A stretch of DNA of 64,000 nt from Myxococcales bacterium (GCA_014240065.1 JAAZXR010000017.1:1-64000), one strand, 5' to 3'; counted from the first letter of the stretch, positions 10,790 to 20,578 are shown. A program made the numbers and translations. The notes: generated by a model not told the origin, from the letters alone.

Positions 10790-12775
10790 ATGCTGGTTCG
10801 AAACATGCGGCGGCGGGGGACCTCGCGGACGAACCCTCGATCACTTCTCGCCCCGGTCGTTGGCTGCGCCCTCCTCGTGGCAGGCGCCTTCAGCGGCGCG
10901 GGATGTACACACGCCCGTCGCGCGCAGGAGACCGCGCCACCGTCGAGCTGGCTCTCCTCCGATTTGTTGTTGACGACCACGGGCCAGGCAGACGAAGAAC
11001 TGCGGCTGTTGAGGCAGCTGGAAAGCCAGCAGACCGCGGCCAGTGAGATCGCGCGTCTCGGCCGGCTCTACGATCTGTTCGACTGCGCTCGATTTACGCG
11101 AAGCGCGCTCGTCCGTGACCTGTTCTGGGAGGCGTTGGGCGGCGCGCCCCCGAGCGGTCGTCGCGGACGCGCGGCGACGGCGGCGGCGCTTGAGATCATG
11201 CTCGAACGGGCGTGGAGCATCGAAGCGCAGCACCCCGACCTGTCCGAGGCGCAGCGCCTGTTCTTGGCGGATTTTGTCGCGCTCGTCTCGGTGGATATGT
11301 TTGGCCCAGAAAATGAGGAAGCGCTGGAGATCCAGTCCGATGCCTTCCGGCGCGTCGCGAGCTCCGGCGCGCCGAGTCTCCGGGACAACGCGCAGTGGCG
11401 GATCTACGATCACGTCCGCGCCGTCGTTCGCGGCGTCAACGCGGCGCCAGTGGAGCGCCGCCGCGCGATCGGTGTGCACACCTTGTACGTGACGGAGCTT
11501 GGCCCTGAGCGTTGGACCACGCCCACGCGAGACCACGAGCGACCGCCGTGGCCCGCCGCGGCGGCGCTCTTGGCCCCCCTCGTCCGCGCCACGGAGGCCC
11601 TCCGCGAGTCTCCCGCCTGGGGCGCGAGCGTGGCGGCGGTTGAGCGGGCGGATCGGTCCGCGCTGGAGGCGTTCGTGCGGGCGTACCCGCGGCCGCGGGA
11701 TCCTTCGCTACCGCTGCCGGTCGTGCCCGTCGGCACTGGGCGCCCCGACGACGACAGCCCGTTGCTGTGGGTGTCGGATGACGCCCTTTGGTTCGAGGCT
11801 GCGGGCGAACAGGCGCGGCCATATCTCCCCCGCCAGGATGACGAGACGCTCGTGAGCACGCTGTCGGCCGAGCTCGCCAAAGATGGCCGGGGGATTCTCC
11901 TCGTCGGCAGCGAGGAGAAATCGCCCTCCTCGGGCCTGTTCACGGCGCTCGGGTTGGCGACACGCAGCGGCGCCTCCACGATTCGCTTCGCCGTCCGCGA
12001 GCCCCTGTCGGACGCATCGCGGCATGTCCTCACCGCGTTCCCTGTGCGGGTCTTGGATCCGACCGCGGTGACGCCGGGCACCGCGGCGTTCCATGAATCA
12101 GCGATCGAGCTCCGCCTCGGAGGCGACGGTCTGCGGGTTGTTGTGGACGGCGCCGAAGTCGCCGAGGGGCTCGCTCCTGGCGCGGGCTACCCGGACACAC
12201 TCTCGGTGCTGCGTCGGGCCTTCCCCAGGACGGAGGCTGTGAGGCTCCGGCTGGCTCCCGACGTGATGTACCTCCAGGTCGTGGACCTCCTCCGGGCGCT
12301 GCTCGGCGGCGCCTCGCCGCGGTACCGGGGCGTCGGATTGATCCCCTCCACCTTTGCTGATGCCACGCCCACGACCGCGACGAGTGACCCGCGCGCGGCG
12401 AGGAAGATGCGCGCGGCGTGGGGCGCGGTGCGAGCGCGCGCGGCCCGTGGCCTCACCGCCCCGAGCGCCATCGCGCAGCCCTACCCGCTCCGGGAGGTGG
12501 ACCAGCAGCGGATCGCGGTGCTCGGCGCGTCGCTGTCTACTTGCCTCCCGGACCTGCACGCGCTCCCGCGCGCGGCCTTGTCGGTCACCGTCGTCTTCGA
12601 CGAGGGACACGTCCAACAGCTCGATTCCACGGGTGACTCGCGGGCGTTGAAACCCGCGGGGGAATTTCAACGATGTGTGAAAGATCGGACCATGGCCGCT
12701 CGATTGCGGGCGCATCGAGAGCGGGTCTCCGTCACCTTCACGTGGAGCCGCGCAGATTTTATTCGCGACCGTTGA
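10790..12775 (+). CDS. Lipoprotein with ExbD/TolR-like periplasmic segments
   Basis: 661 aa from ATG 10790 (ATG 10805 is possible). Lipobox GAGC after a hydrophobic leader. Residues ~40-290 are helical with no recognised family. Two later segments look like the ExbD/TolR periplasmic fold. One is around DDALWFEAAGEQARPYL...GILLVGSEEKSPSSGLF; the other is around LRVVVDGAEVAEGL...VRLRLAPDVMYLQVVDLLRAL...VGLIP. The extreme C-terminus has a short beta domain with two Cys (LSTCLPDL, FQRCVKD), reminiscent of AgmX/TonB-C-like ends of myxobacterial proteins. No transmembrane proton-channel helix is present, so it is not a motor subunit. Its end overlaps the convergent DUF3857 gene by 17 bp. Confidence 0.55.
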   Translation: MLVRNMRRRGTSRTNPRSLLAPVVGCALLVAGAFSGAGCTHARRAQETAPPSSWLSSDLLLTTTGQADEELRLLRQLESQQTAASEIARLGRLYDLFDCARFTRSALVRDLFWEALGGAPPSGRRGRAATAAALEIMLERAWSIEAQHPDLSEAQRLFLADFVALVSVDMFGPENEEALEIQSDAFRRVASSGAPSLRDNAQWRIYDHVRAVVRGVNAAPVERRRAIGVHTLYVTELGPERWTTPTRDHERPPWPAAAALLAPLVRATEALRESPAWGASVAAVERADRSALEAFVRAYPRPRDPSLPLPVVPVGTGRPDDDSPLLWVSDDALWFEAAGEQARPYLPRQDDETLVSTLSAELAKDGRGILLVGSEEKSPSSGLFTALGLATRSGASTIRFAVREPLSDASRHVLTAFPVRVLDPTAVTPGTAAFHESAIELRLGGDGLRVVVDGAEVAEGLAPGAGYPDTLSVLRRAFPRTEAVRLRLAPDVMYLQVVDLLRALLGGASPRYRGVGLIPSTFADATPTTATSDPRAARKMRAAWGAVRARAARGLTAPSAIAQPYPLREVDQQRIAVLGASLSTCLPDLHALPRAALSVTVVFDEGHVQQLDSTGDSRALKPAGEFQRCVKDRTMAARLRAHRERVSVTFTWSRADFIRDR

Positions 12776-15428
12776 TGGTGAACTGAAGCTCTTGGCGTTC
12801 GAGATCGTCGACCGTCCGCGCGAACTCGAGGAACGCCGGGTACTCGTGGGCAGGGACCGCGCGGAGCTTGAGGTTCGTGCCCCACTCTTGGGTGACGAAA
12901 TTCCGTCCTTCGCCGCCGTCCGTGACCGCGCGGCTGTAGCGCCCGAACTCACCGTCCAACGCCTGCTCCGCGGGCACGCTCACGACGGTCCCTCCCTCAA
13001 CCTCAATTCGTACGCGCGCAGAGATCTGCGGCGCGTACTGGACCGCGAGCTCACTCCACCGCTCCGGCAGCCGCGCGTATTGGAGCGCGGGATTCATGGG
13101 GACCACCGCCGCTCGCAAGTCGAGCGCGCCCGACCGTTGACGACCCACACCGCGGGCGTCTGCGACGAAGTGAAACACCAGCGGGCTGTCGTTGTCTTCC
13201 TCACCCTCGATCTCCACCGACTCGAGGGACAACGTCGTGCCTGGCATGACCCGCTGGAGCTCCGCCTGCTGGAACACCTCGAGCAACCGGTCGCGGTCGA
13301 ACATGGTGAGGGCCTGCCTCCACTGAATGGCCTCCGCGCCGCCGAGCTCGATGCTACCCGTGAGGTGCCCCTCCCCCGCCAGACTCACGCGCAGGTCCAG
13401 ATCGTAGGCGCGTCGATCCGCGAGGGGTGCCGGCACCGCGGGCACGTCGCCGTACAGGTCGTCCGCGGCCAGCGGCGCGCCCGGTCGAAGCCGAATCGCC
13501 CGCGCCGCCAACGTCATCGAGTGGTACGCGAACGGCATGACCTTGGAGCCGGGGACCAGCGCCACCGGTGGCGCGTCGTCCTGCATCCACACGACGAGCA
13601 GCGGGACCGCGTAGTCTTCAACCGGGGGATACTCCCCCGCCTGTGTGGGGGTCGCGAATTGACTCTTCGCGAGCCACAGCTCCGTGCGGACGCCAGCCTC
13701 ATCGAGCATCCCCATCATGAGCATCATCAGATTCCCAGACCGCTCCGCGAGGGTCTGGGTGATCGTGCCCGTCATGCTGCCACCGCGCTCAATATTCTCG
13801 GACACCCACGCCCAGATCACGCGGGTGATCGCCTCTTTGTCCGTCGTGTCGGCGACCAAGCTCCTGACCAGCCGCCGGAGCTCTTCATTGCGGCGCAAGG
13901 TCAGGCGAAGGTTCGCCTCGGTGATGCGGCGCCACTGGAGCAGGTCGAGGTCCGTGAACACGCGCACGGTGGGCATCTCGTCGGAGAGCGATCGGGCGTC
14001 CGGCTCGGGCGTCCGTCGCATCATCTCCTGCGCCAGGAAGAGGAGCTCCTTGCGATCACCGAGCGCGGTCTCGTCCGCGGCCGGAGGATCGTTCCGCGCG
14101 TCAACCCGATAGGGCAACGACGCGGGCATGTTCACGACCAACTCGCTGCGATGGAATGGGGTGGAGGTGCTCTGGAAACGAAACCCGCCGAGGTCAATAT
14201 GGCCCGGGAGGAGCGAGCTCGGGGCGCGTGAGATGATGTACTCCAGCTCAACGAAATCGCCGATCTCGAGGTCGCGGAGGCTCACGCCAGACTTGCCGGA
14301 GATGACCTCGGGCTCTACGACGCGCCCGTCGGGCTTGATCGTTCGCAAGGTGAGGAGCTCGGCTCCCTCGGGCACGTCCATCTCGCCGAATTTGTCGAGT
14401 GATTCCTTGGAGTGAAGCGAGACGATTTGGTGAATGAGGTGCCGCTGCGAGAGGTCGTCGTGAATCCACACGACGTCCCGGTCGAGGACCAGCACGTCCG
14501 ACGCGCCCTCGTATCGCGCAGCGATCGGGAGGTACGCGCGCACGCTCTCCTCTCCGTCTGCGCGACGCGAGAGCAGCGGATCGACGCCGAGCCCCGCGCG
14601 CTCCGCCAAGGTCAGGACGCCCGGTCGCGATGGGATCTGATGCAGGAGGTTTCGCACCACACGCGTCGCCGCTTGTGTGCGGCCCAATTCAAACGCGAGG
14701 TCGAGATAGGAGGTGGCGACTCCGAGATCCAGGGGGTTGAACTCAAGCTGCAGCTCGCGCACAGCGAGCGCCGCCTCGATCTCCCCGAGCGCCACGAGGT
14801 CGCGCGCCTTCCGGCTCAACAGGTCCGGGCTGTCGGGCCGCGCTTGAAGGCCGCGCTCAGTGATCGCGAGGGCCATGGCGTAGTCTCCGCGGCTGCGAGC
14901 CCACTCCGCGCGGCGGGCGTCGTCGCGGTCGCAAGGGGCGTAGGCCTCGATCAACGCGTCCTCACGATGGGACTGGGAGCGCCGACGCGCCAACGTGATT
15001 TCACCGCGTCGCACCCAACACGAATCTGGGGCGAGTTTCTTCGCGCGCGCCAACGCCTGCGCCGCCTGCACGTCACTGTCGCGTTGGAAATATAGACCGG
15101 TCAACAACACCTCTACCTCGTAGAGGCGCCGGACCTCCGCGGGCAGCGCGTCGACCATCGCGAGCAGCTCTTGGATTTCGTCGCGATCGAGGGTCATGCG
15201 CATCAGCTGCACGCGGGCGCTCGCCAGCTGTGGATCGATGTCGAGCGCCGCCTGCAGGTGGCCTTGCAGGCGCGTCGAAGACGCCGAGCCGCCGCGCGAG
15301 GGCTCGTTCTGCTCGAATCGCGCCTGCTGCAAGAACGCCTCCGCGAAGCTCGCGTTGCGGAGCTCGTGGGCGCTCCGCTCCGCGCGGTCGTAGTCTCCCT
15401 CGCCGAGCTCTCGCATCAGCCGCAGCAT
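12759..15428 (-). CDS. TPR/DUF3857/degenerate transglutaminase protein, downstream frame of a split gene
   Basis: 889 aa as an ORF (MLRLMRELGEGDYDRAERS...). TPR-like helices occupy residues ~1-300, a DUF3857 beta domain ~330-500 and a transglutaminase-like core ~520-610. The core reads SGNLMMLMMGMLDEAGV where its paralog at 16647-20519 has the catalytic DCKDKASLLKVML, so the nucleophile Cys is missing. A C-terminal beta domain (~690-880) ends at QELQFTINGRE. Upstream of its ATG the same frame continues sensibly (VAELYSPWLAM) back to a TGA at 15468-15470. That is exactly where the overlapping upstream frame stops making sense. This frame is therefore probably the second half of one ~1,290-residue protein, not an independent gene. 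Confidence 0.75.
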   Translation of the reverse strand: MLRLMRELGEGDYDRAERSAHELRNASFAEAFLQQARFEQNEPSRGGSASSTRLQGHLQAALDIDPQLASARVQLMRMTLDRDEIQELLAMVDALPAEVRRLYEVEVLLTGLYFQRDSDVQAAQALARAKKLAPDSCWVRRGEITLARRRSQSHREDALIEAYAPCDRDDARRAEWARSRGDYAMALAITERGLQARPDSPDLLSRKARDLVALGEIEAALAVRELQLEFNPLDLGVATSYLDLAFELGRTQAATRVVRNLLHQIPSRPGVLTLAERAGLGVDPLLSRRADGEESVRAYLPIAARYEGASDVLVLDRDVVWIHDDLSQRHLIHQIVSLHSKESLDKFGEMDVPEGAELLTLRTIKPDGRVVEPEVISGKSGVSLRDLEIGDFVELEYIISRAPSSLLPGHIDLGGFRFQSTSTPFHRSELVVNMPASLPYRVDARNDPPAADETALGDRKELLFLAQEMMRRTPEPDARSLSDEMPTVRVFTDLDLLQWRRITEANLRLTLRRNEELRRLVRSLVADTTDKEAITRVIWAWVSENIERGGSMTGTITQTLAERSGNLMMLMMGMLDEAGVRTELWLAKSQFATPTQAGEYPPVEDYAVPLLVVWMQDDAPPVALVPGSKVMPFAYHSMTLAARAIRLRPGAPLAADDLYGDVPAVPAPLADRRAYDLDLRVSLAGEGHLTGSIELGGAEAIQWRQALTMFDRDRLLEVFQQAELQRVMPGTTLSLESVEIEGEEDNDSPLVFHFVADARGVGRQRSGALDLRAAVVPMNPALQYARLPERWSELAVQYAPQISARVRIEVEGGTVVSVPAEQALDGEFGRYSRAVTDGGEGRNFVTQEWGTNLKLRAVPAHEYPAFLEFARTVDDLERQELQFTINGRE

Positions 15429-16650
15429 GGCGAGCCATGGTGAATAGAGTTCGGCGACGAAGCGGTGTCACGGCCGGTCCGACGCTGAACTGGACCGACG
15501 CCGGCACCGAAGCAAGACTGGCGAACGCCGACGCGGCCGTCCGCGCCGACGAGGCGACGTTGACGGGCATCCCGTCTCCGTCGAAGACGTTGAGCATCGC
15601 CGTCGAAGTCACCCCTGGCACCGCGAGGTGAAGGTCCAACGTGTGCGCACCTGCGGGCACACGGAGCCACCGGTGCATGTCGTTTTGAGGCCACCGCGTG
15701 GTCGTGTCGTTGCGCGCCACGAGCTGCCCGTCGACATAGAACCGGAACTCGTCGTCCGCGACCACCTCCACGTACAGGTCCGCGGCGGCGCTCTCGATGG
15801 TGGTCCGCAGTCTCCGAACGCCGCCGGTGACCGCGGCGTTCCACACGCGCACGCTGCAACGGTGCGCCGCCAGCACCCGGGCCGCGTCGACGGACTGGAA
15901 CGGATCATCGGGGGACAGCGAACGGAGGTCGGCGGCGCCGAGGCGTCCCTCCAGCGCGCTCACCTGCCAGTCGCGGACACACCCCCTCGCGTCGAACGCT
16001 TCGCTCGGATCGGCCTTCGCGTTGATCATGATCCGAGCGGCCCCGATGGAGGCGATCACCCCCAGCGACGGCGCCCTCTTCGACATGCGGCGCGCGTCGA
16101 GCCGCGGCAGCAGGGTGGCGTCGAGCGACGGACGGATCCCAATTCGCGAGAGTAGATCACGAAGGGCGAAGGCAGTGATCGCCTCCCCGACCGCGCGCGG
16201 CGTGCCCGCCCACCCGTCCTCACGGAGCGCGGCCTCCACGATGCGGAGGCTGTTGCGCCGGGCGAGCGTGTGGTCGAGGTGAGCGCGACCGATCATCACG
16301 AGCGAGGCCTGGCTGACCAGGTCGCCCTCTTCGGCGGCCATGCGCAGGTGAGGCATGGCCGCCTCGCTGTCGCCTCCGTGGAGCCACAGCAAGTGACCGA
16401 GATCGCGACGCGCCTGGGCGTCGTTGGGGCGCCGCTGCACCCGCTCTCGCAGGCGCGCCACGCGGCGACCAAGCTCATCCTCGGGGATCGCAATCACCGC
16501 GCCGTTGGTCCGGGCTACGGTGGCGCAGCCACCCGCGATCCCGGTGAGGCTCACGAGGAGCGTCGCCGCGGTCGCCCCTCGCGTGAGCCGCCGGGCGAAG
16601 AGCCGCCGGGCGCGGCTCGGGCGAGTCGGTGTCCGCCTGGATGACTTCAT
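15073..16650 (-). CDS. N-terminal portion of the split TPR/DUF3857 protein (lipoprotein signal), real coding to about 15460
   Basis: Starts at ATG 16650 (MKSSRRTPTRPSRARR), overlapping the stop of the preceding paralog as ATGA. Signal with lipobox AGGC (Cys ~42), TPR/Sel1-like helices (ARRDLGHLLWLHGGDSEAAMPHLRMAA), then a beta-sandwich (DLYVEVVADDEFRFYVDGQLVARND...LRVPAGAHTLDLHLAVPG). The paralog has a comparable carbohydrate-binding-like unit at the same place. After about position 15460 the frame turns into Arg/Ala/Pro-rich out-of-frame text up to its stop at 15073. Dropping one base near 15459-15467 joins it in frame to the 12759-15428 ORF. Either a real inactivating or programmed frameshift, or a sequencing error. 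Confidence 0.7.
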   Translation of the reverse strand: MKSSRRTPTRPSRARRLFARRLTRGATAATLLVSLTGIAGGCATVARTNGAVIAIPEDELGRRVARLRERVQRRPNDAQARRDLGHLLWLHGGDSEAAMPHLRMAAEEGDLVSQASLVMIGRAHLDHTLARRNSLRIVEAALREDGWAGTPRAVGEAITAFALRDLLSRIGIRPSLDATLLPRLDARRMSKRAPSLGVIASIGAARIMINAKADPSEAFDARGCVRDWQVSALEGRLGAADLRSLSPDDPFQSVDAARVLAAHRCSVRVWNAAVTGGVRRLRTTIESAAADLYVEVVADDEFRFYVDGQLVARNDTTTRWPQNDMHRWLRVPAGAHTLDLHLAVPGVTSTAMLNVFDGDGMPVNVASSARTAASAFASLASVPASVQFSVGPAVTPLRRRTLFTMARHAAADARARRGRLRPRGAERPRAPQRELRGGVLAAGAIRAERALARRLGVFDAPARPPAGGARHRSTAGERPRAADAHDPRSRRNPRAARDGRRAARGGPAPLRGRGVVDRSIFPTRQ

Positions 16651-19600
16651 CGGATGGCCTCCGTCTCGAACACTTGATTCAGGGCGTCGTCTACGGATTC
16701 CAAGAACGCGCGGAACTTCGGATACTCGTCGGCGCTCACCCGGGGCCGAAGGAACGCCATGTCGATCGTGAAGCGGGCCGTGTCCCCTTCGAAGCTCGCC
16801 GTCAACGCCATCCGGCCAAACGGGGATTCTACCGTCGCGTCCCCAGGCCCGCGCACGAACCGTTGTCCCTTGGGCGCGTGCAGGGTCACCGATCTGACGC
16901 TGCGGCCAGGGACACCGAGGACCATGGGATGACTGCGCTTCACTTGCGGGGCCAAGGCGCGGACCATGCTCTGGTCTGCTTCCCGCACCATGAGGCGGAG
17001 CCCGCCGGCCGTCTCGTCGGCCCACCGCGGCACACGCATGGATGTTTTGATGAGCACTGGCTCCAAAATATCTGAGATCATTGAGAATTCCGCGTCATCC
17101 ACCTCGACGCCTGGGAATTCTCTTGAGAGCCGCTGGGTGACGCGCGCGATCCGTTGGTCGCCAGCCTCGTACATCGCCCGCAACGCCGCGGCGCCGGTTC
17201 CTCGCACCTCCTCCGAGGCCTGGACCTTGGCGCTACCGTCCGCCGAGAGGCGGACGTCAAAGTCTCGCGTGCGACGGTTGTTGTCCGGACCGCTCATGGG
17301 AATCCTTGAAAACTCCGCCCCCGCTCCGTCGTTGACGATAAGGACCGTGGCGCCCTGGTCGCCCGCGGGGAGCTCGTCGTCGCCAGCCCACTCCGCGGTG
17401 CCGTCGAGGAAGAGCTCAAATTCGGGGACGTAGACGATGGCGTGGTTGAAGCCGGCCAAGCTCGCGAGGCCCGCCGGGAGTGGGCCTTGATCACGGGTGC
17501 GCACCAACACCAGGTGGCTGTCGATGTCCGCCTCCTTGAGCATCACCTTCAACAGGCTGGCCTTGTCTTTGCAATCGCCAAAGCGTCTGTCGTAGACCTC
17601 GGTGGTGCGATAAGGCTTGTAGCCGTGGATTCCAAACTCGAGCCCCACGTAGCGGGTGTTCCGGACCACGTGGCGGTAAATCGCCGCCACCATGGCACGC
17701 CGCGACGCGTCCTTCGGGAGCGTCTTCAGCGCGGACGCGACCCCGGCGCGAATCTCTTCGTTGACCAACAACTGCCCCTTCACTAGATCCCAATACCAGT
17801 CGCCCACGGCGGTCCAGTCGGCGAATGTGCTCACGTGGACGAACTCCAGCACCTCGGACCAACCGGGCATGGACGCCTCCGATTTCAGGCCCGCCTGCGC
17901 CTCGCGCGTGACCCGATACGTCGCCGTGAGCCCGTCGTCACTCACGGCCCGCTCGACGGGGACGTTGAAGTACAAGGTGCGCTCCGCTGGCGCCTCGAGG
18001 ACGTAGGAGAGGCGCTCCGTTGGTTCGCCGGCGCCCAGCACAGTGATGTCACCAAAATAGTCGTCGAAGATATTGCGGCGCGCCACGGCGCGCCGAGCGA
18101 AGACCACCTCCACCACGTCTCCTACGCGCAGGCTGGGGAAATATACCTGGAGCTGCCGCTTGTCGTAGAACATGCGGTAGCCCGCCTCAACCATGGAGGC
18201 CACGCGGGTTTCGCCGAGCTCTTCGATCCTGCCGTCGACCCGTCGGACCCGCGCCCGACGCACCTCCACGAAGCTCTCGCTCGGATCGTAGGTCGTCGCT
18301 TGCACGGCTTGGCTGCGCACACCACGGTCATCGAGCACCTTGATGATCCGGTGGTCCAACCCCTCCGAGAGTCCGTTGTCCAAGACGCGGGTCGCGTGGC
18401 CGCGGTACAGCACCGCGGCCTCCTTCCCCTCCCAGCGAGCTGGTTCGGAGGTCTGAGCCGCGATCACCTGCTCAAGATCCACGTCGTAGCGGCGCAGCAG
18501 GTCGTCCTCATCTTGGGGGTCCAACACGGCGATGAGGTCACGGACCGCAGGTTGCTGCGGCCGGAGATCAAGTGAACGGCGCAGCGCCTTTAGCCCCATG
18601 GTTCGTTCTCCGAGGTCCGACAAAATGACGCCCCGCATGCGGTGGAACTCAGGGTTGAGCGGGTTCAACACGAGGGCGCGATCCATGGAGTCCACCGCGT
18701 CCTTGTAGGCGGCCACGCCCACCTGGTACTGAGCGAGCCTCGTCCAGTGGCTCGGGATCGTCGGCTGTTGCGTCGCCTGTCGCGCCGCGATCACCAGCGC
18801 GCTCTCCACGTCACCGAGCGCCATCGTCAGGTCCAATACCGCCGAGCGGATTGACCCGTCCCCGGGATATTGGCGTTGGAGCTCACGGTAAATTTCGAGG
18901 ACCTCCGGTGTCCGGCCCAAGTCCACGAGCACGTCTGCCCTGCTGCGCCGGAGCGTCAGCGAGTCGGGATAGCGGGCGACCATGTCATCGAACCATCGCA
19001 GCGCCCCAAGGGTGAAGCCCTCTCCGTAGAGCCGATACAGCCGCGCCAACTCGACCTCAACATCATCGGGAGAGAGCTGGCTCGCGCGCGCGAATCCATC
19101 TTGGGCGCGCCGACCGAGCCCGAGGCTGTCGTCTCGTCGCGCGAGCTCTGCGAGCATCGCCCCGCGCAGCCACGCCGGGGTCTGCGGGTCGGCCTCCCCG
19201 CGCCGCAGCCCCTCGCTGATCAGGGCGCGGGCCTCGTTGAAATCCTGCACCAAGAATGACGCCAACCACGCGCTCATCGGCGTCTGGACCGCCGCGTCCA
19301 TGGCGCGGGCGAACTCGGCGCGGCTCGGATCCTCTGGCGCGTAGGGGTCCGCCCAGCGATAAAGCGCCGCCAAGGCGCGCTGTGAGGCGTCGGATGTCTT
19401 GGGGTCGTCGCGTGACGCCTCGAGCAGCGCCCGGAGAGTCCGGGCGGGCTGAGACCGCCGGCCCGTGGAGTCAGCGGCCTCGTCCGCGGCGACGACGGCG
19501 GCCAAGGCGGCGTCGGATGCCTCGGCCGGCAGTCCGTCGCTGTCCCAGGTCTCGAGTCCACGAATCGGCGCGCCCCGGCGATCGCTGATCCTCATATAGA

Positions 19601-20519
19601 ACCCCCAGAGCCCCTCCTCGACCCCAAGCTTCACGAGCACGCGGTGCCAGCCCTTGTCGAGCACCACGTCGTATCCATCCTGGAGGTGGTTGGGGTTGCG
19701 GTACACGTCGCCGCCACCGACATACACGCCGTCGAGCCAAATCTTGTGCGCGCCGCCTGTCCCCACGTGGAGCGTGGCCTTGGTCCGCGCAGGCGCCCGC
19801 ACCCAGGTCGTCGCGTACCCCGTCACATGAACGTTCGGAGACAACAGCTCGTCGAGCGAGACATATCCGCGGGCGCTGTCAGCCGCGGGACGATGCCGCC
19901 ACCCGAGGGGCTCCAACGGCACCTTGCCTTCGAAGGTCTGATGCGCGCTGAACGGCTCCGTCTCGGGTCCGTAGACCTCGTCGTGACCGCTCTCGCCCGC
20001 GTTCTCGAACGGACCCGTCACGTGCCACCCCATGACCCAGCCCCCTCGCGTCAGCTTGTCTTGCGCGGCGGCCGACTCCCCGCTGAACGCGAGGAGGCGG
20101 GACAGCGAGTGGGACGCGACAGATCGGATCAGCGGATCGTGACGGCGGTCTGACTCGACCTGTTGAAGCTCCTCCATGAGCCGCGCGGTCGAGATCTCAC
20201 CGTAGAGTGTGTCCACGAATCCAAGCAGCCCCTCCACGGCGCTGAGGTCACCGCGCCGGCCGGGACGCATGAGCGCGCGGCGGCGCTCAAACTCCCGCTC
20301 CCACGGACCGGGGAGGCCGCGCGCAGCGTCGCGAACTCCCAGGCGCGCCAGACCTTTTGGCGCGGATGTGACGAGCTCCGCGGAGCGCTCCAACGGCGCG
20401 GGAGTGGCCGGGGACGTCCTCGATGTCGCGGCCCCTGCCGACCCGACCGTGAGCAGCGTCGCGGCGAGCAGGGGGGCGCCGTAGGCCAAAGAGAAGCTGT
20501 CGGAAGGGTGTCGCATCAT
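16647..20519 (-). CDS. Large exported TPR/DUF3857/transglutaminase-like protein
   Basis: 1,290 aa from ATG 20519 (MMRHPSDSF). Signal peptide to about AGAA (~31). A beta-sandwich of PA14/carbohydrate-binding style follows at ~220-330 (ATTWVRAPARTKATLHVGT, HKIWLDGVYVGG, GWHRVLVKLG). TPR helices lie at ~380-660, a DUF3857 domain at ~690-870, and a transglutaminase-like core near 930-1030. The core has a full-looking Cys-His-Asp set (GDCKDKA, FNHAIVYV, FLDGTAEW). The C-terminal beta region (DUF2569/DUF3858-like position) is unassigned. DUF3857-transglutaminase proteins are common in Bacteroidota and Myxococcota, with no firmly established substrate. First gene of a two-gene operon with the split paralog; divergent from ubiA. 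Confidence 0.82.
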   Translation of the reverse strand: MMRHPSDSFSLAYGAPLLAATLLTVGSAGAATSRTSPATPAPLERSAELVTSAPKGLARLGVRDAARGLPGPWEREFERRRALMRPGRRGDLSAVEGLLGFVDTLYGEISTARLMEELQQVESDRRHDPLIRSVASHSLSRLLAFSGESAAAQDKLTRGGWVMGWHVTGPFENAGESGHDEVYGPETEPFSAHQTFEGKVPLEPLGWRHRPAADSARGYVSLDELLSPNVHVTGYATTWVRAPARTKATLHVGTGGAHKIWLDGVYVGGGDVYRNPNHLQDGYDVVLDKGWHRVLVKLGVEEGLWGFYMRISDRRGAPIRGLETWDSDGLPAEASDAALAAVVAADEAADSTGRRSQPARTLRALLEASRDDPKTSDASQRALAALYRWADPYAPEDPSRAEFARAMDAAVQTPMSAWLASFLVQDFNEARALISEGLRRGEADPQTPAWLRGAMLAELARRDDSLGLGRRAQDGFARASQLSPDDVEVELARLYRLYGEGFTLGALRWFDDMVARYPDSLTLRRSRADVLVDLGRTPEVLEIYRELQRQYPGDGSIRSAVLDLTMALGDVESALVIAARQATQQPTIPSHWTRLAQYQVGVAAYKDAVDSMDRALVLNPLNPEFHRMRGVILSDLGERTMGLKALRRSLDLRPQQPAVRDLIAVLDPQDEDDLLRRYDVDLEQVIAAQTSEPARWEGKEAAVLYRGHATRVLDNGLSEGLDHRIIKVLDDRGVRSQAVQATTYDPSESFVEVRRARVRRVDGRIEELGETRVASMVEAGYRMFYDKRQLQVYFPSLRVGDVVEVVFARRAVARRNIFDDYFGDITVLGAGEPTERLSYVLEAPAERTLYFNVPVERAVSDDGLTATYRVTREAQAGLKSEASMPGWSEVLEFVHVSTFADWTAVGDWYWDLVKGQLLVNEEIRAGVASALKTLPKDASRRAMVAAIYRHVVRNTRYVGLEFGIHGYKPYRTTEVYDRRFGDCKDKASLLKVMLKEADIDSHLVLVRTRDQGPLPAGLASLAGFNHAIVYVPEFELFLDGTAEWAGDDELPAGDQGATVLIVNDGAGAEFSRIPMSGPDNNRRTRDFDVRLSADGSAKVQASEEVRGTGAAALRAMYEAGDQRIARVTQRLSREFPGVEVDDAEFSMISDILEPVLIKTSMRVPRWADETAGGLRLMVREADQSMVRALAPQVKRSHPMVLGVPGRSVRSVTLHAPKGQRFVRGPGDATVESPFGRMALTASFEGDTARFTIDMAFLRPRVSADEYPKFRAFLESVDDALNQVFETEAIR

Positions 20520-20578
20520 GCGCGTTCAGGAGGAACCCGTGTCCTCGCCCGGGCGATAATGGTACATCTGCGGCCATC

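Noticed and set aside
9831-10973. Plus-strand frame over the beta-barrel gene
   Set aside because: No domain or signal; the minus strand shows a signal peptide, barrel strands and coupling to the cytochrome.
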